A stretch of DNA of 64,000 nt from Alphaproteobacteria bacterium LSUCC0396 (GCA_041228345.1 CP166131.1:124001-188000); one strand, 5' to 3'; positions 8,895 through 19,720 are shown, counted from the first letter of the stretch. The notes: generated by a model from the letters alone, not told the origin. Made by a program: numbers and translations.

Positions 8895-9569
8895 TTACGC
8901 GTGCATCTGTTCAGGAAACCGCTGGTCTAGTCGCAGAATTTGCGCCTCCAGCCGATCCAGCGTTTCGCCAGATGTGATACTGTGCCCACAAATCTCGAGA
9001 AACCGTGCCAGAATACGATAGCCTGCCACCGAAGCAATCGACTCAGGGTGAAACTGCACCCCATGCAGCTCGGCCGTGTTATGCGAGATGCCCATGATGG
9101 CACCCGCGGCAGTGCGCGCGGTCACAGTCAATTCGGCGGGAAGGGTGGCCTCGTCAACCACCAGCGAATGATAGCGCGTAACCGGAAATTCATCAGGACA
9201 CAGCGCCAAAACATCACTTTTCACCGCGTTGCTGCGGGTCTTTGCTACCAGTGACAATTTGCCATGAACAGGCGGATCAACGCGCATGATGGTGGCACCA
9301 AACGCCGCCGCCAAGGCCTGATGCCCAAGACAAACCCCAAGAAGCGGTGTACCCGCTGTCTTTGCCGCCAGAATAAGATCCATCGTAATGCCGGCATTTT
9401 GCGGCGTTCCGGGGCCGGGCGAGACAATAATGCCGTCCGGATTACGCGCAATCACCTCATCAGCCGACACGGCATCATTCCGCAAAATCTCGACCTCAGC
9501 ACCGAGATCTGACAGGAAATGCCACAAATTCCATGTAAAACTGTCGTAGTTATCGATCAGAACGAACAA
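8895..9569 (-). CDS. trpG: glutamine amidotransferase subunit of anthranilate synthase (TrpG/PabA)
   Basis: Class I glutamine amidotransferase that supplies ammonia to anthranilate synthase. I chose the TTG at 9569-9567, giving a start of MFVLIDNYDSFTWNL with an AAAAGGG ribosome-binding site just upstream. The frame is open to an ATG at 9626 but those 19 extra residues have no family character. Motifs: IIVSPGPGTPQNAG, the nucleophile loop LLGVCLGHQALA (Cys), and GVQFHPESIAS with the catalytic His-x-Glu. A ~30-residue C-terminal extension follows. Its usual partner trpE is absent; the neighbour upstream is divergent rplM. PabA (folate) is an alternative or additional role. Confidence 0.88.
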   Translation of the reverse strand: MFVLIDNYDSFTWNLWHFLSDLGAEVEILRNDAVSADEVIARNPDGIIVSPGPGTPQNAGITMDLILAAKTAGTPLLGVCLGHQALAAAFGATIMRVDPPVHGKLSLVAKTRSNAVKSDVLALCPDEFPVTRYHSLVVDEATLPAELTVTARTAAGAIMGISHNTAELHGVQFHPESIASVAGYRILARFLEICGHSITSGETLDRLEAQILRLDQRFPEQMHA

Positions 9570-9724
9570 AATATTGCCCTTTTGAAAAACGTGTTTTATG
9601 CCAGTTGCCAGACGGTTTTTTCCCATGCGGCATCTACTAATGTCTTACCCGCTTTTATCAAACCTGCCAAGGCCGCTATGGCAAGACTGCCCAAGGAGGC
9701 AGTCGTGATATCGACAAATCCCGC

Positions 9725-9757
9725 CATAACCAAGTCATAACCAAGTTACAACCAAAG
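9725..9757. repeat. 11-bp tandem repeat, three copies
   Basis: CATAACCAAGT occurs perfectly at 9725 and 9736, followed by a diverged copy at 9747. It shares the 11-bp period of the array on the other side of trpG but not its sequence. Confidence 0.75.
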
Positions 9758-9872
9758 CAATAACGGTTTCTAAAGGACGAAAAAACAACGAAAAAATATG
9801 TGGTAAAATAATACCGTATAAATAAGATATTGAAATACATCACTATTTATTATTTTCAGTTCAAAATAACAT

Positions 9873-9901
9873 TTGACGCTGTCAGGGAAACTGCCTATAA
9901 C
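9873..9901 (+). promoter_or_regulatory. sigma70-type promoter of rplM-rpsI
   Basis: TTGACG (9873-9878), 17-bp spacer, TATAAC (9896-9901), 83 bp upstream of the rplM start. It is a near-consensus vegetative promoter, as expected for a ribosomal protein operon. Confidence 0.75.
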
Positions 9902-9983
9902 CCGCCACAGTAGCGCTTGCGAGGGTTTATGGGGGTTTTGGATTGCCATAAGCGCAGGCTATTTTTTAAATGGAGATGATAAC

Positions 9984-10451
9984 ATGCCTTTGCCAAGGAC
10001 TTATGTTGCAACGCCAAAAGACATCGAGAAAAACTGGTTCGTCATCGACGCAGCCGATCTCGTTCTTGGGCGTCTTGCATCGCTTGTTGCCATGCGCGTA
10101 CGCGGCAAGCACAAGCCAACCTATACACCAAACATGGATTGCGGTGATCATATTATCATCGTCAATGCCGAAAAGGTGCATCTGACCGGTAACAAGCGCA
10201 ATGCCAAGACCTATTACTGGCATACAGGCCATCCGGGCGGCATTAAAGAGCGCACAGCTGACAAAATCCTCGATGGTCGGTTTCCGACCCGTGTGATTGA
10301 AAAAGCTGTCGAGCGGATGATCCCGCGTGGCCCACTTGGCCGTCAAGCAATGCGCAACCTGCATATCTATGCAGGCCCAAGCCACCCGCATGAAGCACAG
10401 CAGCCGGTCGCGTTGGATGTTGCTAGCATGAACAAAAAGAATGTGAGGTAG
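9984..10451 (+). CDS. rplM: 50S ribosomal protein L13
   Basis: 155-residue L13 of the large ribosomal subunit. The start is the ATG at 9984, preceded by TGGAGATG; upstream frame to 9873 overlaps the promoter and is not family-like. Conserved [34 protein letters not shown] and [19 protein letters not shown] are all present. The C-terminus is slightly longer than in E. coli. It is 2 bp from rpsI, the conserved L13-S9 operon. Confidence 0.98.
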   Translation: MPLPRTYVATPKDIEKNWFVIDAADLVLGRLASLVAMRVRGKHKPTYTPNMDCGDHIIIVNAEKVHLTGNKRNAKTYYWHTGHPGGIKERTADKILDGRFPTRVIEKAVERMIPRGPLGRQAMRNLHIYAGPSHPHEAQQPVALDVASMNKKNVR

Positions 10452-10453
10452 TC

Positions 10454-10963
10454 ATGGCCGAAGATACACAAAACACAGAAACACAGGCCGAAGGTCTAGC
10501 GGCATTGGGCGCGATCAGCGCAGATGCACCTGTTGCCGAAGTTGCAGCAGCACCAGCTGAGCCTAAAATTGACAATCTTGGCCGCTCATATGCGACTGGC
10601 CGCCGGAAAGACGCCGCTGCCCGTGTATGGGTAAAGCGGGGCACTGGTCAGATCACCGTCAATGGCCGCAAGGTTGAGGTTTATTTCGCCCGCCCGGTGT
10701 TGCAGATGATCCTTGCCCAGCCGTTTGATGCTACCGAGCGTGTTGGCGAGTTCGATGTCATTGCAACGGTTCGTGGTGGCGGCCTATCTGGTCAGGCCGG
10801 TGCGGTTCGTCATGGCATCAGCCGCGCCCTTACGCTGTTTGAGCCGGGTCTTCGCCCTGTGTTGAAAGCAGGCGGGTTCCTGACCCGTGACCCACGCGTT
10901 GTCGAGCGTAAGAAATACGGTAAAGCCAAGGCACGCCGTAGCTTCCAGTTCTCAAAGCGTTAA
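10454..10963 (+). CDS. rpsI: 30S ribosomal protein S9
   Basis: 169-residue S9. The S9 core starts near residue 45 ([18 protein letters not shown]) and ends with the canonical basic tail [17 protein letters not shown] that reaches the P-site tRNA. The first ~40 residues are an acidic, Ala/Glu-rich N-terminal extension seen in many alphaproteobacterial S9 proteins. Co-transcribed with rplM and followed by a strong terminator. Confidence 0.98.
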   Translation: MAEDTQNTETQAEGLAALGAISADAPVAEVAAAPAEPKIDNLGRSYATGRRKDAAARVWVKRGTGQITVNGRKVEVYFARPVLQMILAQPFDATERVGEFDVIATVRGGGLSGQAGAVRHGISRALTLFEPGLRPVLKAGGFLTRDPRVVERKKYGKAKARRSFQFSKR

Positions 10964-10994
10964 AGTCTGGTTTACAAAAAAATACAACAATTAC

Positions 10995-11023
10995 AAGGGC
11001 TGGCGTTTTGCCAGCCCTTTTTT
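10995..11023 (+). terminator. rho-independent terminator of rplM-rpsI
   Basis: Perfect 10-bp stem (AAGGGCTGGC 10995-11004 with GCCAGCCCTT 11010-11019), 5-nt loop, then a run of T, 32 bp after the rpsI stop. Confidence 0.93.
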
Positions 11024-11112
11024 GATGGGCGCGAGATGGCGTTAAAGGCTGATGTTAAAAGCTGGCGTTTCTGGTTTTTCCATTCATTTATGTCATTAAT
11101 GAGTTGGCACCC

Positions 11113-11733
11113 TCAATAGCCCGTATAATTTTTTTCAATGCAATCTTCTGCCTTCGTCTGAGCTTTTTTGACCTGAGCGACGGTCATTTTATTAGCAACG
11201 ACATCACGCATCTCTACCGGAACTCTATCGCCACCCATCGCCGCAATATTCAGCCACATATGCGCGGCTTGATAATCTTTAGAAACACCTCGCCCCTCAA
11301 AATACATCACGCCCAAATTATATTGAGCCTCGGCAAGTCCCTGTTTGGCGGCAAACTTAAAGCATTTCGGTGCAGCGACATAATCTTGGTCAACGCCTTG
11401 CCCGTTGCGGCACATTAACCCCAGATTATACTGAGCCGTGGCAAGTCCCTGTTTGTCCGCAAAGATGTAACGTTTTTGCGCTGTCTCATAATTTTGGGGA
11501 ACGCTATATCCATGGTGATACATGAACGCTGAATTAGTTATAGCGCTGGCATTACCCTTTTCGGCTGCCAGTTCGAATTCGCGCAATGCTGCCGGATAAT
11601 CACCTTTTTGATACGCGACAACCCCATTTTTGAACTGAGGAGAACTTTCCGCATCGGTGATCAGGAGTATGGGATTTGACCAATTGTCGGGATCTTTCAA
11701 CGCGGTGTTTTTTGGCTGTGTGTTTTTTTCCAT
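11113..11733 (-). CDS. Sel1-like repeat (TPR-type) protein
   Basis: 206 residues. Helical repeats of the Sel1 type run from about residue 35 to 170. The clearest are ATAQYNLGLMCRNGQGV and AEAQYNLGVMYFEGRGV, with a final AHMWLNIAAMGGD. The N-terminus has no signal peptide. Sel1 proteins act as scaffolds in protein-protein contacts; no specific function can be assigned. A Lys/Gln-rich tail follows the repeats. It converges with rpsI and is divergent from the oxoprolinase gene. Confidence 0.8.
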   Translation of the reverse strand: MEKNTQPKNTALKDPDNWSNPILLITDAESSPQFKNGVVAYQKGDYPAALREFELAAEKGNASAITNSAFMYHHGYSVPQNYETAQKRYIFADKQGLATAQYNLGLMCRNGQGVDQDYVAAPKCFKFAAKQGLAEAQYNLGVMYFEGRGVSKDYQAAHMWLNIAAMGGDRVPVEMRDVVANKMTVAQVKKAQTKAEDCIEKNYTGY

Positions 11734-11977
11734 GGCTAGAGGTTTGCACAGACAAGTTTGGCGCGCAATCCTTAAATTGATTTAAGATACTGGTTTTATT
11801 ATATAAATTAATGCTTTATTAACAATTACGCCTGGAATAGGCCGCGATAACCGATTGAGATTTTCGATGCAAACACATCTAATTTCGCCCTCTATATCCA
11901 TGCTATATTTTCCACATTGACAAAATGTTGATAATTTATAAACGTTATGGATTACCGCTATTTGGAAAGACCGGCAC

Positions 11978-14900
11978 ATGACACAGCAGGCATACACCCC
12001 GCAGGATAAATCAGGATGGCAATTCTGGGTCGATCGGGGTGGCACATTCACCGATCTTGTTGCGCGGGCGCCCGATGGCACGCTGACAACGCATAAACTA
12101 TTGTCGGAAAACCCCGAGGCCTATGAAGACGCGGCCTTACAGGGGATCCGCGATATTCTGGGTCTGGCATCTAACGCGCCATTGCCAGCGGCGGCAATTG
12201 ATGCGGTGAAAATGGGCACGACGGTGGCGACAAACGCGCTGCTGGAGCGAAAAGGCGACGCTACATTGCTGGTCGTAACCAAGGGGTTTCGTGACCAGCT
12301 GCGCATTGCCTATCAGGCGCGTCCGCGTTTGTTCGACAAAGAAATCATCCTTCCCGAAATGCTGTATGACCGTATTGAAGAGGTTATTGAGCGTGTCGAT
12401 GCCAAGGATAATGTTCTTATCCCGCTGAATCTGGATGATCTGGCACCGCGCCTGCAGGCGGCGTTCGACGATGGTATTCGGGCTATTGCGATTGTTTTGA
12501 TGCATGGTTACCGCGTGCCGGCGCATGAATTGGCGATTGCGGAACTGGCGCGCAAAATCGGCTTTACGCAGGTTTCAACAAGCCATGGCACCAGCCCGAT
12601 GATCAAATTTGTCGGGCGCGGCGATACCACCGTTGCCGATGCCTATTTATCGCCGATCCTGCGCCGCTATATTGGCCGGCTGGCAAGCGATATTGACCAG
12701 TCAAAGGGCGCCAAGCTGCAATTGATGCAATCGAATGGTGGCCTGACCGATGCCAGCCTGTTTCAGGGCAAGGATGCGATTTTATCTGGCCCCGCGGGCG
12801 GCATTGTTGGCGCGGTAAAGACTGCCAAACAGGCAGGGTTTGACAAGGTTATCACTTTTGATATGGGCGGCACATCGACCGATGTTGCGCATTATGAAAA
12901 TGCCTATGAGCGAGTGTTTGACACGGTTGTTGCGGGTGTCCGGATTCATGCGCCAATGCTGTTAATCCATACGGTTGCGGCTGGTGGCGGCTCTATTTGC
13001 CGGTTTGAACATGGCCGCTTTCAGGTTGGGCCGGAAAGCGCTGGGGCCAATCCGGGGCCTGCCTGCTATCGGCGCGGCGGCCCGCTGGCGGTTACCGATT
13101 GTAATGCGATGCTTGGCAAGCTGCAGCCGCAATATTTTCCTCATCTGTTCGGCCCCAACCAGGATGAGGCGCTGGACGTTGCGCCAGTGCGCGCCGGTTT
13201 TGCCGCTCTGGCAGCCGAGATTGAGGCAGAAACCGGTATCCGGCGCAGCGAAGAAGAAATCGCCAGCGGGTTTTTACGCATCGCGGTTGAAAATATGGCG
13301 AATGCGATTAAGAAAATCTCGGTTCAGCGCGGCTATGATGTGACTGAATATGCGCTGCAATGTTTTGGCGGGGCAGGTGGCCAGCACGCCTGTCTTATCG
13401 CTGATGTCTTGGGAATGAAAACCGTTTTGATCCACCCGTTTGCCGGCGTTCTATCGGCCTATGGCATGGGGCTGGCGGATGTTACCGCGCTTCGTGAGCG
13501 CACGCTTGAAGCAGGGTTTGACGCTGGCCTGATGGCGCGGCTGCAGCGCGAGCTGGATGAGCTGGCCGCACAAAGCGAGGATGAGCTGGCCGGTCAGGAT
13601 ATTGCCAGCGCGCGCATTGAAACCCATCGTTATGTTCATCTTCGTTATGATGGCTCGGACACGGCGTTGCCAGTGCCGTTTGGATCAATCGCATCGATGA
13701 CCGCCGATTTTGAGGCTGCTTATCAGTCTCGTTTTGGCTTTTTGATGCCCGATAAAGCGGTTGTTGCTGCCACCATCTCGGTCGAGTCAATTGGCCGGAA
13801 CTTTGATGTTGAAAACAATGTCACCGCCGCATCCGATGCGCCGCTGGAAATTCTGGATCATGTCCGATGCTTTATGGACGGCCAGTTTGTCGAAACGCCG
13901 GTTTATGCCCGCAGCGCGATTGCCGCTGGCCAACGCATTATGGGGCCGGCGCTGATTGCCGAGGCAACCGGAACCAATGTTATCGAGCCGGGCTGGCAGG
14001 CAGAAATGACCGATATTGGCAATCTTGTTGTCCGGCGTGTTGTTCAGCTGGCGCCGCGCGTTGCAATTGGCACAAGCTGTGATCCGGTCATGCTTGAGGT
14101 GTTCAATAATCTGTTTATGTCAATTGCCGAACAGATGGGCTATACCTTGCAGAACACGGCATTGTCGGTAAATGTCAAGGAACGGCTGGATTTTTCATGT
14201 GCCATCTTTGATCCCGAGGGCGCCTTGATTGCCAATGCGCCGCATATGCCGGTGCATCTTGGCTCGATGGGCGAGTCCGTTCGGGCGGTCATTCGCAGCA
14301 ATGATGGCAATATCAATGCCGGTGATGCGTTTGTGCTGAATAATCCCTATAATGGGGGCACACATCTTCCAGACATTACCGTGATTACGCCGGTATTTGA
14401 CGATGATGGGCGCGATATTCTGTTTTTTGTCGCCTCTCGCGGGCATCACCCCGATGTTGGCGGCCGCACCCCCGGATCAGCGCCACCTGACTCGAAACAT
14501 ATCAATGAAGAAGGTGTTCTGATTGATAATTTCAAGCTGGTTGATGGCGGGGTTTACCGCGAAGCTGAAATGCGGGCGATTCTGAACGGGGCAAAATATC
14601 CAGCCCGTAATACCGATCAGAATATTGCTGACCTGCGGGCGCAATTGGCGGCAAATGAAAAAGGCGTCCGTGAATTGCATAAGATGGTTACGCATTACGG
14701 CCTTAAAACAGTCGTTGCCTATATGGGCCATGTTCAGGACAATGCCGAAGAATCTGTGCGCCGCGTTATTGATGTGTTGAAAGACGGCAGCTTTACCTAT
14801 CCCATGGATAATGGTCAAAAGGTTAAAGTCACGATTTCGATCGATAGGGCCAGCCGGTCAGCCACCGTTGATTTCACCGGTACCAGCAAACAGGGGGCGA

Positions 14901-15622
14901 ATAATTTTAACGCACCTGCGGCTGTATGTCGTGCAGCTGTTTTGTATGTTTTCAGAACCTTAGTGGCTGATGATATCCCGATGAATGAGGGGTGTCTAAA
15001 GCCGGTTGAGATTATTCTTCCCGATGATTGCATGTTAAAGGCGCAATATCCGGCCGCGGTTATAGCTGGGAATGTAGAAACCTCGCAGATTGTTACCGAT
15101 ACGCTCTATGGTGCGCTTGGCGTGATGGCGGCAGCGCAGGGCACCATGAATAATTTCTTTTATGGCAATGCCACTTATCAATATTACGAGACCTTGTGCG
15201 GTGGGTCGGGCGCGGGGCCAGATTTTGACGGTACTGATGCGGTTCACACCCATATGACCAACAGCCGATTAACCGATCCCGAAGTGCTGGAATGGCGCTA
15301 TCCTGTATTGCTGGAAAGTTTTGAAATTCGGCATGGATCGGGCGGTGCAGGCCAGCATAATGGCGGTGATGGCGTTCGGCGGCGATTGCGGTTCTTGGAA
15401 GATATGGAGGCGGTTATTCTCGCCAATCATCGGATCGTTCCGCCGTACGGGATGAATGGCGGCGATAACGGCGCCCTTGGCCGGAATTGGGTCGAGCGCA
15501 CCGATGGCACCATTGAGATGCTGACCGCAACCGATATCCGCCAGATGAGTAATGGTGATGTGTTTGTTATCGAAACACCCGGTGGTGGCGGCTTTGGCAA
15601 AAGTAATAGGGCGGCTGAGTAG
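11978..15622 (+). CDS. 5-oxoprolinase / N-methylhydantoinase A-B fusion
   Basis: 1214-residue cytoplasmic enzyme of the ATP-dependent 5-oxoprolinase (OPLAH) type. The N-terminal HyuA-like half begins [21 protein letters not shown] and carries the actin-like phosphate motifs ([29 protein letters not shown]). The C-terminal HyuB-like half (from about residue 700) includes [17 protein letters not shown] and [14 protein letters not shown], and ends in [15 protein letters not shown]. Full-length fusion of both subunits is typical of 5-oxoprolinase, which opens 5-oxo-L-proline to glutamate in glutathione turnover. A hydantoinase with another cyclic-amide substrate cannot be excluded. The next gene, a MarR-like regulator, starts 20 bp downstream and may share the transcript. 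Confidence 0.92.
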   Translation: MTQQAYTPQDKSGWQFWVDRGGTFTDLVARAPDGTLTTHKLLSENPEAYEDAALQGIRDILGLASNAPLPAAAIDAVKMGTTVATNALLERKGDATLLVVTKGFRDQLRIAYQARPRLFDKEIILPEMLYDRIEEVIERVDAKDNVLIPLNLDDLAPRLQAAFDDGIRAIAIVLMHGYRVPAHELAIAELARKIGFTQVSTSHGTSPMIKFVGRGDTTVADAYLSPILRRYIGRLASDIDQSKGAKLQLMQSNGGLTDASLFQGKDAILSGPAGGIVGAVKTAKQAGFDKVITFDMGGTSTDVAHYENAYERVFDTVVAGVRIHAPMLLIHTVAAGGGSICRFEHGRFQVGPESAGANPGPACYRRGGPLAVTDCNAMLGKLQPQYFPHLFGPNQDEALDVAPVRAGFAALAAEIEAETGIRRSEEEIASGFLRIAVENMANAIKKISVQRGYDVTEYALQCFGGAGGQHACLIADVLGMKTVLIHPFAGVLSAYGMGLADVTALRERTLEAGFDAGLMARLQRELDELAAQSEDELAGQDIASARIETHRYVHLRYDGSDTALPVPFGSIASMTADFEAAYQSRFGFLMPDKAVVAATISVESIGRNFDVENNVTAASDAPLEILDHVRCFMDGQFVETPVYARSAIAAGQRIMGPALIAEATGTNVIEPGWQAEMTDIGNLVVRRVVQLAPRVAIGTSCDPVMLEVFNNLFMSIAEQMGYTLQNTALSVNVKERLDFSCAIFDPEGALIANAPHMPVHLGSMGESVRAVIRSNDGNINAGDAFVLNNPYNGGTHLPDITVITPVFDDDGRDILFFVASRGHHPDVGGRTPGSAPPDSKHINEEGVLIDNFKLVDGGVYREAEMRAILNGAKYPARNTDQNIADLRAQLAANEKGVRELHKMVTHYGLKTVVAYMGHVQDNAEESVRRVIDVLKDGSFTYPMDNGQKVKVTISIDRASRSATVDFTGTSKQGANNFNAPAAVCRAAVLYVFRTLVADDIPMNEGCLKPVEIILPDDCMLKAQYPAAVIAGNVETSQIVTDTLYGALGVMAAAQGTMNNFFYGNATYQYYETLCGGSGAGPDFDGTDAVHTHMTNSRLTDPEVLEWRYPVLLESFEIRHGSGGAGQHNGGDGVRRRLRFLEDMEAVILANHRIVPPYGMNGGDNGALGRNWVERTDGTIEMLTATDIRQMSNGDVFVIETPGGGGFGKSNRAAE

Positions 15623-15642
15623 CCAGTAATAAAGAGAGCGCC

Positions 15643-16203
15643 ATGACCCAGCATGAAACAGCAAAACCGGATGCCAAGCGAATTGTATCGTCATCGCATC
15701 TTGTGTCGGAAAAGGCCGCCGAATTAAGCGAGGTTGAATATGGGCTGATCGTCGCGTGGAACGCCTTTGGCAAATGGATGGTAAAGGCCATGGCAACAGC
15801 GGTTGCTGATGCCGGGATCACGGTCAGCGGCGGGACTGACCTTGGAGTCCTCGATATTTTATGTCTGCATTCTGTCAACCATCGGGCGCGACCAAAAAAA
15901 CTGGCAGATATCTGCTTTAAATTGAATGTCGACGATACCCATACCGTCAATTATGCGCTGAAAAAACTATTGAAAGCTGGCCTTGTCAGCAGTGAAAAGC
16001 ACGGCAAGGAAGTGCTTTATGCCACGACAGCGGCTGGTATTGATCTCTGCCTTCGGTATCGCGCCGTGCGTGAGGCTTGCCTTGTTGACGGATTTGTTGC
16101 GTTTGACAGCGGCAGCGGCGCGGAACTGGCTGAAGTTGCGCGCCAATTACGGCTTTTATCGGGGCTTTATGATCAGGCCGCGCGCAGTGCAACCAACCTG
16201 TAA
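15643..16203 (+). CDS. MarR-like winged-helix regulator
   Basis: 186 residues. A winged-helix domain is visible around residues 65-145: LGVLDILCLHSV, then KLADICFKLNVDDTHTVNYALKKLLKAGLVSSEK (cut here for length as KLADICFKLNVDDTHTV and LKKLLKAGLVSS), followed by a wing with TTAAG. It resembles the alphaproteobacterial MarR-like group annotated as a predicted transcription regulator. Its position directly after the oxoprolinase gene suggests, by inference only, control of that gene or of amino-acid metabolism. Confidence 0.75.
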   Translation: MTQHETAKPDAKRIVSSSHLVSEKAAELSEVEYGLIVAWNAFGKWMVKAMATAVADAGITVSGGTDLGVLDILCLHSVNHRARPKKLADICFKLNVDDTHTVNYALKKLLKAGLVSSEKHGKEVLYATTAAGIDLCLRYRAVREACLVDGFVAFDSGSGAELAEVARQLRLLSGLYDQAARSATNL

Positions 16204-16330
16204 ACCCCAATTATGGGCAAATTGGCGGTAATGTCGGGCTGGAGCCTTGCCAGAAATCAGCCAAATGGTTACACCATTGCAATGCCTTTTTCGGTGGGCA
16301 AACCGATCAATATTAAAAAGTGAAGTTGTG

Positions 16331-17638
16331 ATGACAATAGCAAAGTCAGGTTTAAGAATCGCTATCGCTGGCCTTGGAGTTGTTGGGTCTGAGGTTGCAC
16401 GCCAATTGATGAGCCGCGCAGACGATCTTGGCATGGCGGCAGGACAGCCGCTTCATCTGGTTGCGGTCAGTGCGCGCGACCGTTCAGCCGATCGTGGCTT
16501 TCAGCTGGATAATATTGACTGGCATGATGATGCAGTTGCGCTAGCGGGGCGAGATGACGTCGATATCATTGTCGAGATGATTGGTGGCAGTGAAGGGCCT
16601 GCGCTGGAACTGGCGCGTAAATCACTGGCGTCGGGCAAGCATTTTGTGACCGCCAACAAAGCCATGATCGCACATCATGGTACCGAGCTTGCAAGGCTTG
16701 CCGAGCAGAACAACGCAGCCTTGATGTTTGAAGCCGCGGTTGCTGGCGGCATTCCTGCGGTAAAAACCCTTCGCGAAGGTTTGGCCGGTAACCAGATCAG
16801 CCGCGTTGCTGGCATCTTAAACGGTACGTGCAATTATATTCTTTCGACCATGGAGAGCAGTGGCGCAGGGTTTGATGACGTGCTGGCAGACGCCCAGCGC
16901 CTAGGCTATGCCGAGGCCGAGCCTAGCTTTGATGTCGATGGCATTGATGCGGCGCACAAGCTGACCATTCTAGCTGCGATTGCGTTTGGCCAGCAGCCTG
17001 ATTTCAATGCGGTGTCTATCCAAGGGATTCGTGATGTATCGTCGGTTGATTTTGCCTATGCAAATCAGCTTGGGTTCAGAATCAAACTCGTTGGGGTTGC
17101 TGAACCGGGCCTAATGCCGCGGATGCAGACCTGTATGCTGCCGCTTGATAGCCAGCTTGCCAAAGTCAACGGCGTGCTGAACGCGGTTGAATTTCATGGC
17201 GCGCCAGTTGGCAGTGTGCTTGCGGTAGGCCCGGGAGCGGGCGGTGGCGCAACATCATCTGCAGTGCTTTCAGACCTGATTGACATTGCGGCGGGGCGGG
17301 GCGGCCTTGCATTTGGCAAGCCGGTGGATCAGCTGACTGATGCCAGCGGCGTCAGAAACGGGGCAGGGCCGGATAAAGCATTTTATGTGCGTTTGATGGT
17401 TGTTGATCAACCGGGCGTTTTGGCAACGGTAACAGCGATTCTGCAAAAGCATGATATTTCGGTAGAGGGTTTGCTCCAGCAGGGGCGCGCCCCAGGTGAT
17501 GTTGTTGCGCTGGTTATGACGACCCATGAAACGCCGGTTGCCAGCATGACCCGAGCACTGGATGAGATGGAACAGCTGCCAATTGTTAATGCGAAACCTG
17601 TCGCAATGCCGATCTTGCCTGCGGATATGGAGAGCTGA
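16331..17638 (+). CDS. hom: homoserine dehydrogenase
   Basis: 435-residue NAD(P)-dependent enzyme reducing aspartate semialdehyde to homoserine, the branch point to threonine and methionine. I start at ATG 16331 (MTIAKSGLRIAIAGLGVVG); the frame is open further up but those residues are not conserved. Seen: the Rossmann motif GLGVVGSEV, GKHFVTANKAMIAHHG, GILNGTCNYIL, the catalytic FDVDGIDAAHKLTILA region, and a C-terminal ACT domain from about residue 350 (VVDQPGVLATVTAIL). Its stop overlaps the recJ start (TGATG). Confidence 0.96.
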   Translation: MTIAKSGLRIAIAGLGVVGSEVARQLMSRADDLGMAAGQPLHLVAVSARDRSADRGFQLDNIDWHDDAVALAGRDDVDIIVEMIGGSEGPALELARKSLASGKHFVTANKAMIAHHGTELARLAEQNNAALMFEAAVAGGIPAVKTLREGLAGNQISRVAGILNGTCNYILSTMESSGAGFDDVLADAQRLGYAEAEPSFDVDGIDAAHKLTILAAIAFGQQPDFNAVSIQGIRDVSSVDFAYANQLGFRIKLVGVAEPGLMPRMQTCMLPLDSQLAKVNGVLNAVEFHGAPVGSVLAVGPGAGGGATSSAVLSDLIDIAAGRGGLAFGKPVDQLTDASGVRNGAGPDKAFYVRLMVVDQPGVLATVTAILQKHDISVEGLLQQGRAPGDVVALVMTTHETPVASMTRALDEMEQLPIVNAKPVAMPILPADMES

Positions 17639-19449
17639 TGTCGAAGGACGCTTTCCTTGGCATTACTCAATCGGCAAGCGGGGCGCGCTGGATCGGCGCT
17701 CCAAATCAGCTAGCAGGGCCGAATCAGGAGCGGCTAGCCGCTGCACTTACGGAATTTTTTGATGATTTGCCGATGCCGCTGGCACGAATCATGGCCGGTA
17801 TGGGCCTAACTCCAGAGACTGCATCACATTATGTTGATCCGAAAATCCGTGATCTTTTACCAAATCCGTCACGTTTCAAAGATTTGGACAAGGCCGCAAA
17901 CCGGCTGGCCGATGCGGTAATTGGCAAAACACCTATTGGAGTTTTTGGCGATTACGATGTTGACGGCGCAGCAGCGGCCGCCTTGCTGATATGTGTTATG
18001 CACGAACTTGGGGTGAATTGCGATGTTCACATACCCGACCGCTTTACCGAAGGCTATGGGCCTAATGTCGGGGCATTGATGGCACTAAAGGAAAAGGGCG
18101 CCGCGCTGTTGGTAACAGTTGATTGCGGTATTACCGCCCATGCGCCGCTGGCCGCGGTTGCCGATACAGGGCTGGATGTGATCGTAATTGACCATCATAT
18201 TGCCGGGCCTGAATTGCCGCGGGCACATTCGGTAGTTAACCCCAACCGGCTCGATGAGGACGGCCAATATGGCTATCTTTGTGCCGCTGGTGTGGTTTTT
18301 ATTGTGCTTGTCGGGATGGTGCGCGCATTGCGTGAAAAGGGATATTTCACCGCTGGTACAGCTGCGCCTGATTTGCTGGCCTATCTCGACATTGTCGCAT
18401 TAGCCACGGTTTGTGATGTCGTTCCGCTGCAAGGGCTAAACCGTGCCTTTGTCCGTCAGGGTTTAAAGGTGATGGCAGAACGCCGGCATCCGGGTTTGAC
18501 CAAGCTGGCGGATGTTGCCGGCATGAATAATGCGCCAAACACCTATGCGTTTGGCTTTTTGCTCGGCCCACGCATAAATGCCGCTGGCCGGATTGGCGGG
18601 TCGGGTCTGGGGGTAAAGCTTTTGGCGTGTCGGGACACCGACGAGGCGGCGGGGCTGGCGCTTCGGTTGGACGAGATGAACCAACAGCGCAAAAAAATCG
18701 AAGACGGCATTAGAATTGCCGCGATCGACCGTGCGGCCGATAATGAAAACCCCGTTTTGATTCTCCATGATAAAGACTGGCATGAAGGGGTCATTGGCAT
18801 TGTTGCAGGGCGGGTGCGCGAACGTTTCGGCAAACCGGCCTTGATTATTGCGATGAATGATGACGGAACAGGGAAAGGCTCTGGGCGCAGTATCCCCGGG
18901 TTTCGTCTCGGAAATGCAATCATTGCCGCACATCAGGCAGGTATTCTAGAAGGTGGCGGCGGGCATGATATGGCCGCAGGGTTTACCGTGAAGGCTGACA
19001 AGATTACCCAGCTGCAAGGGTTTTTGAATGACCGCCTTATGACTGATCTTAACGGCGTTATCCCGCAGGCAATTCACAAAGCCAGTGGTCTGCTCAGCAT
19101 TGCTGGGTGCAAACCTGACCTTGCTGATTGGCTAGACCGACTTGGCCCTTTTGGTAGCGGCAATCCCGAACCGCGCTTTGTGATCCCCGATTGCCGAATT
19201 AAATCGGCCAAATTTATTGGTGAGGCGGGCGCGCATCTTTCCTGTCGACTGGATGATGGCAGCGGAACATTGAACGCGATTGCGTTTCAGGCTGGCGGCA
19301 CCCCGCTTGGTCAGGCGGTAAGTGAAGCGCGTGATGGTCACTATCTCCATATACTTGGCCGGGTTCGACGCGATCGGTTCCGCGGCGGCAATGCGATGCA
19401 GTTTGAAATTGATGATGTGGCGGTTCCACCGCTTGCATTTGCCCGCTAG
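17638..19449 (+). CDS. recJ: single-stranded-DNA-specific 5'-3' exonuclease RecJ
   Basis: 603-residue RecJ of recombination and repair. DHH-domain motifs are present: VFGDYDVDGAAAAALL, VTVDCGITAH, VIVIDHHIAG (the DHH), followed by VVNPNR. The DHHA1 domain has HDKDWHEGVIGIVAGRV and the GGGGHDMAAGFTV block, with an OB-fold tail near residues 490-600. Full length. It overlaps hom by one base, the alphaproteobacterial hom-(glpX)-recJ neighbourhood, and is followed by tRNA-Glu. Confidence 0.97.
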   Translation: MSKDAFLGITQSASGARWIGAPNQLAGPNQERLAAALTEFFDDLPMPLARIMAGMGLTPETASHYVDPKIRDLLPNPSRFKDLDKAANRLADAVIGKTPIGVFGDYDVDGAAAAALLICVMHELGVNCDVHIPDRFTEGYGPNVGALMALKEKGAALLVTVDCGITAHAPLAAVADTGLDVIVIDHHIAGPELPRAHSVVNPNRLDEDGQYGYLCAAGVVFIVLVGMVRALREKGYFTAGTAAPDLLAYLDIVALATVCDVVPLQGLNRAFVRQGLKVMAERRHPGLTKLADVAGMNNAPNTYAFGFLLGPRINAAGRIGGSGLGVKLLACRDTDEAAGLALRLDEMNQQRKKIEDGIRIAAIDRAADNENPVLILHDKDWHEGVIGIVAGRVRERFGKPALIIAMNDDGTGKGSGRSIPGFRLGNAIIAAHQAGILEGGGGHDMAAGFTVKADKITQLQGFLNDRLMTDLNGVIPQAIHKASGLLSIAGCKPDLADWLDRLGPFGSGNPEPRFVIPDCRIKSAKFIGEAGAHLSCRLDDGSGTLNAIAFQAGGTPLGQAVSEARDGHYLHILGRVRRDRFRGGNAMQFEIDDVAVPPLAFAR

Positions 19450-19569
19450 GCCTCAAATTTCATCTTGCTTTGAAAGGTTTTTAGGAAAAACGCAAAGAGA
19501 TGATAAAAGCGGCTTGATTTGCCCGCCGCTTTTGACTAAGACAAGCACCACTAGCTTTGCTTTTAAGAT

Positions 19570-19647
<78 letters not shown>

Positions 19648-19700
19648 GCCTTTTTCTAAAACATTGATTTCTTTATAAATACAGAATTTTTACCTAAATT

Positions 19701-19720
19701 TAGGTACCTTTTAGGTACCT
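19701..19720. promoter_or_regulatory. paired TAGGTACCT sites at left end (candidate integrase/excisionase arm sites)
   Basis: TAGGTACCT occurs at 19701 and 19712, 11 bp apart, about 55 bp inside attL. The same word followed by TTTT is found inside the right end at 31970. Confidence 0.55.

Larger units (their letters stand above)
9570..9983. other. divergent control region between trpG and rplM
   Basis: 414 bp without a gene. It contains an 11-bp tandem repeat (9725-9757), an AT-rich tract around 9780-9870, and the rplM promoter at 9873-9901. No leader-peptide attenuator with tandem Trp codons was found on the trpG side. Confidence 0.65.
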
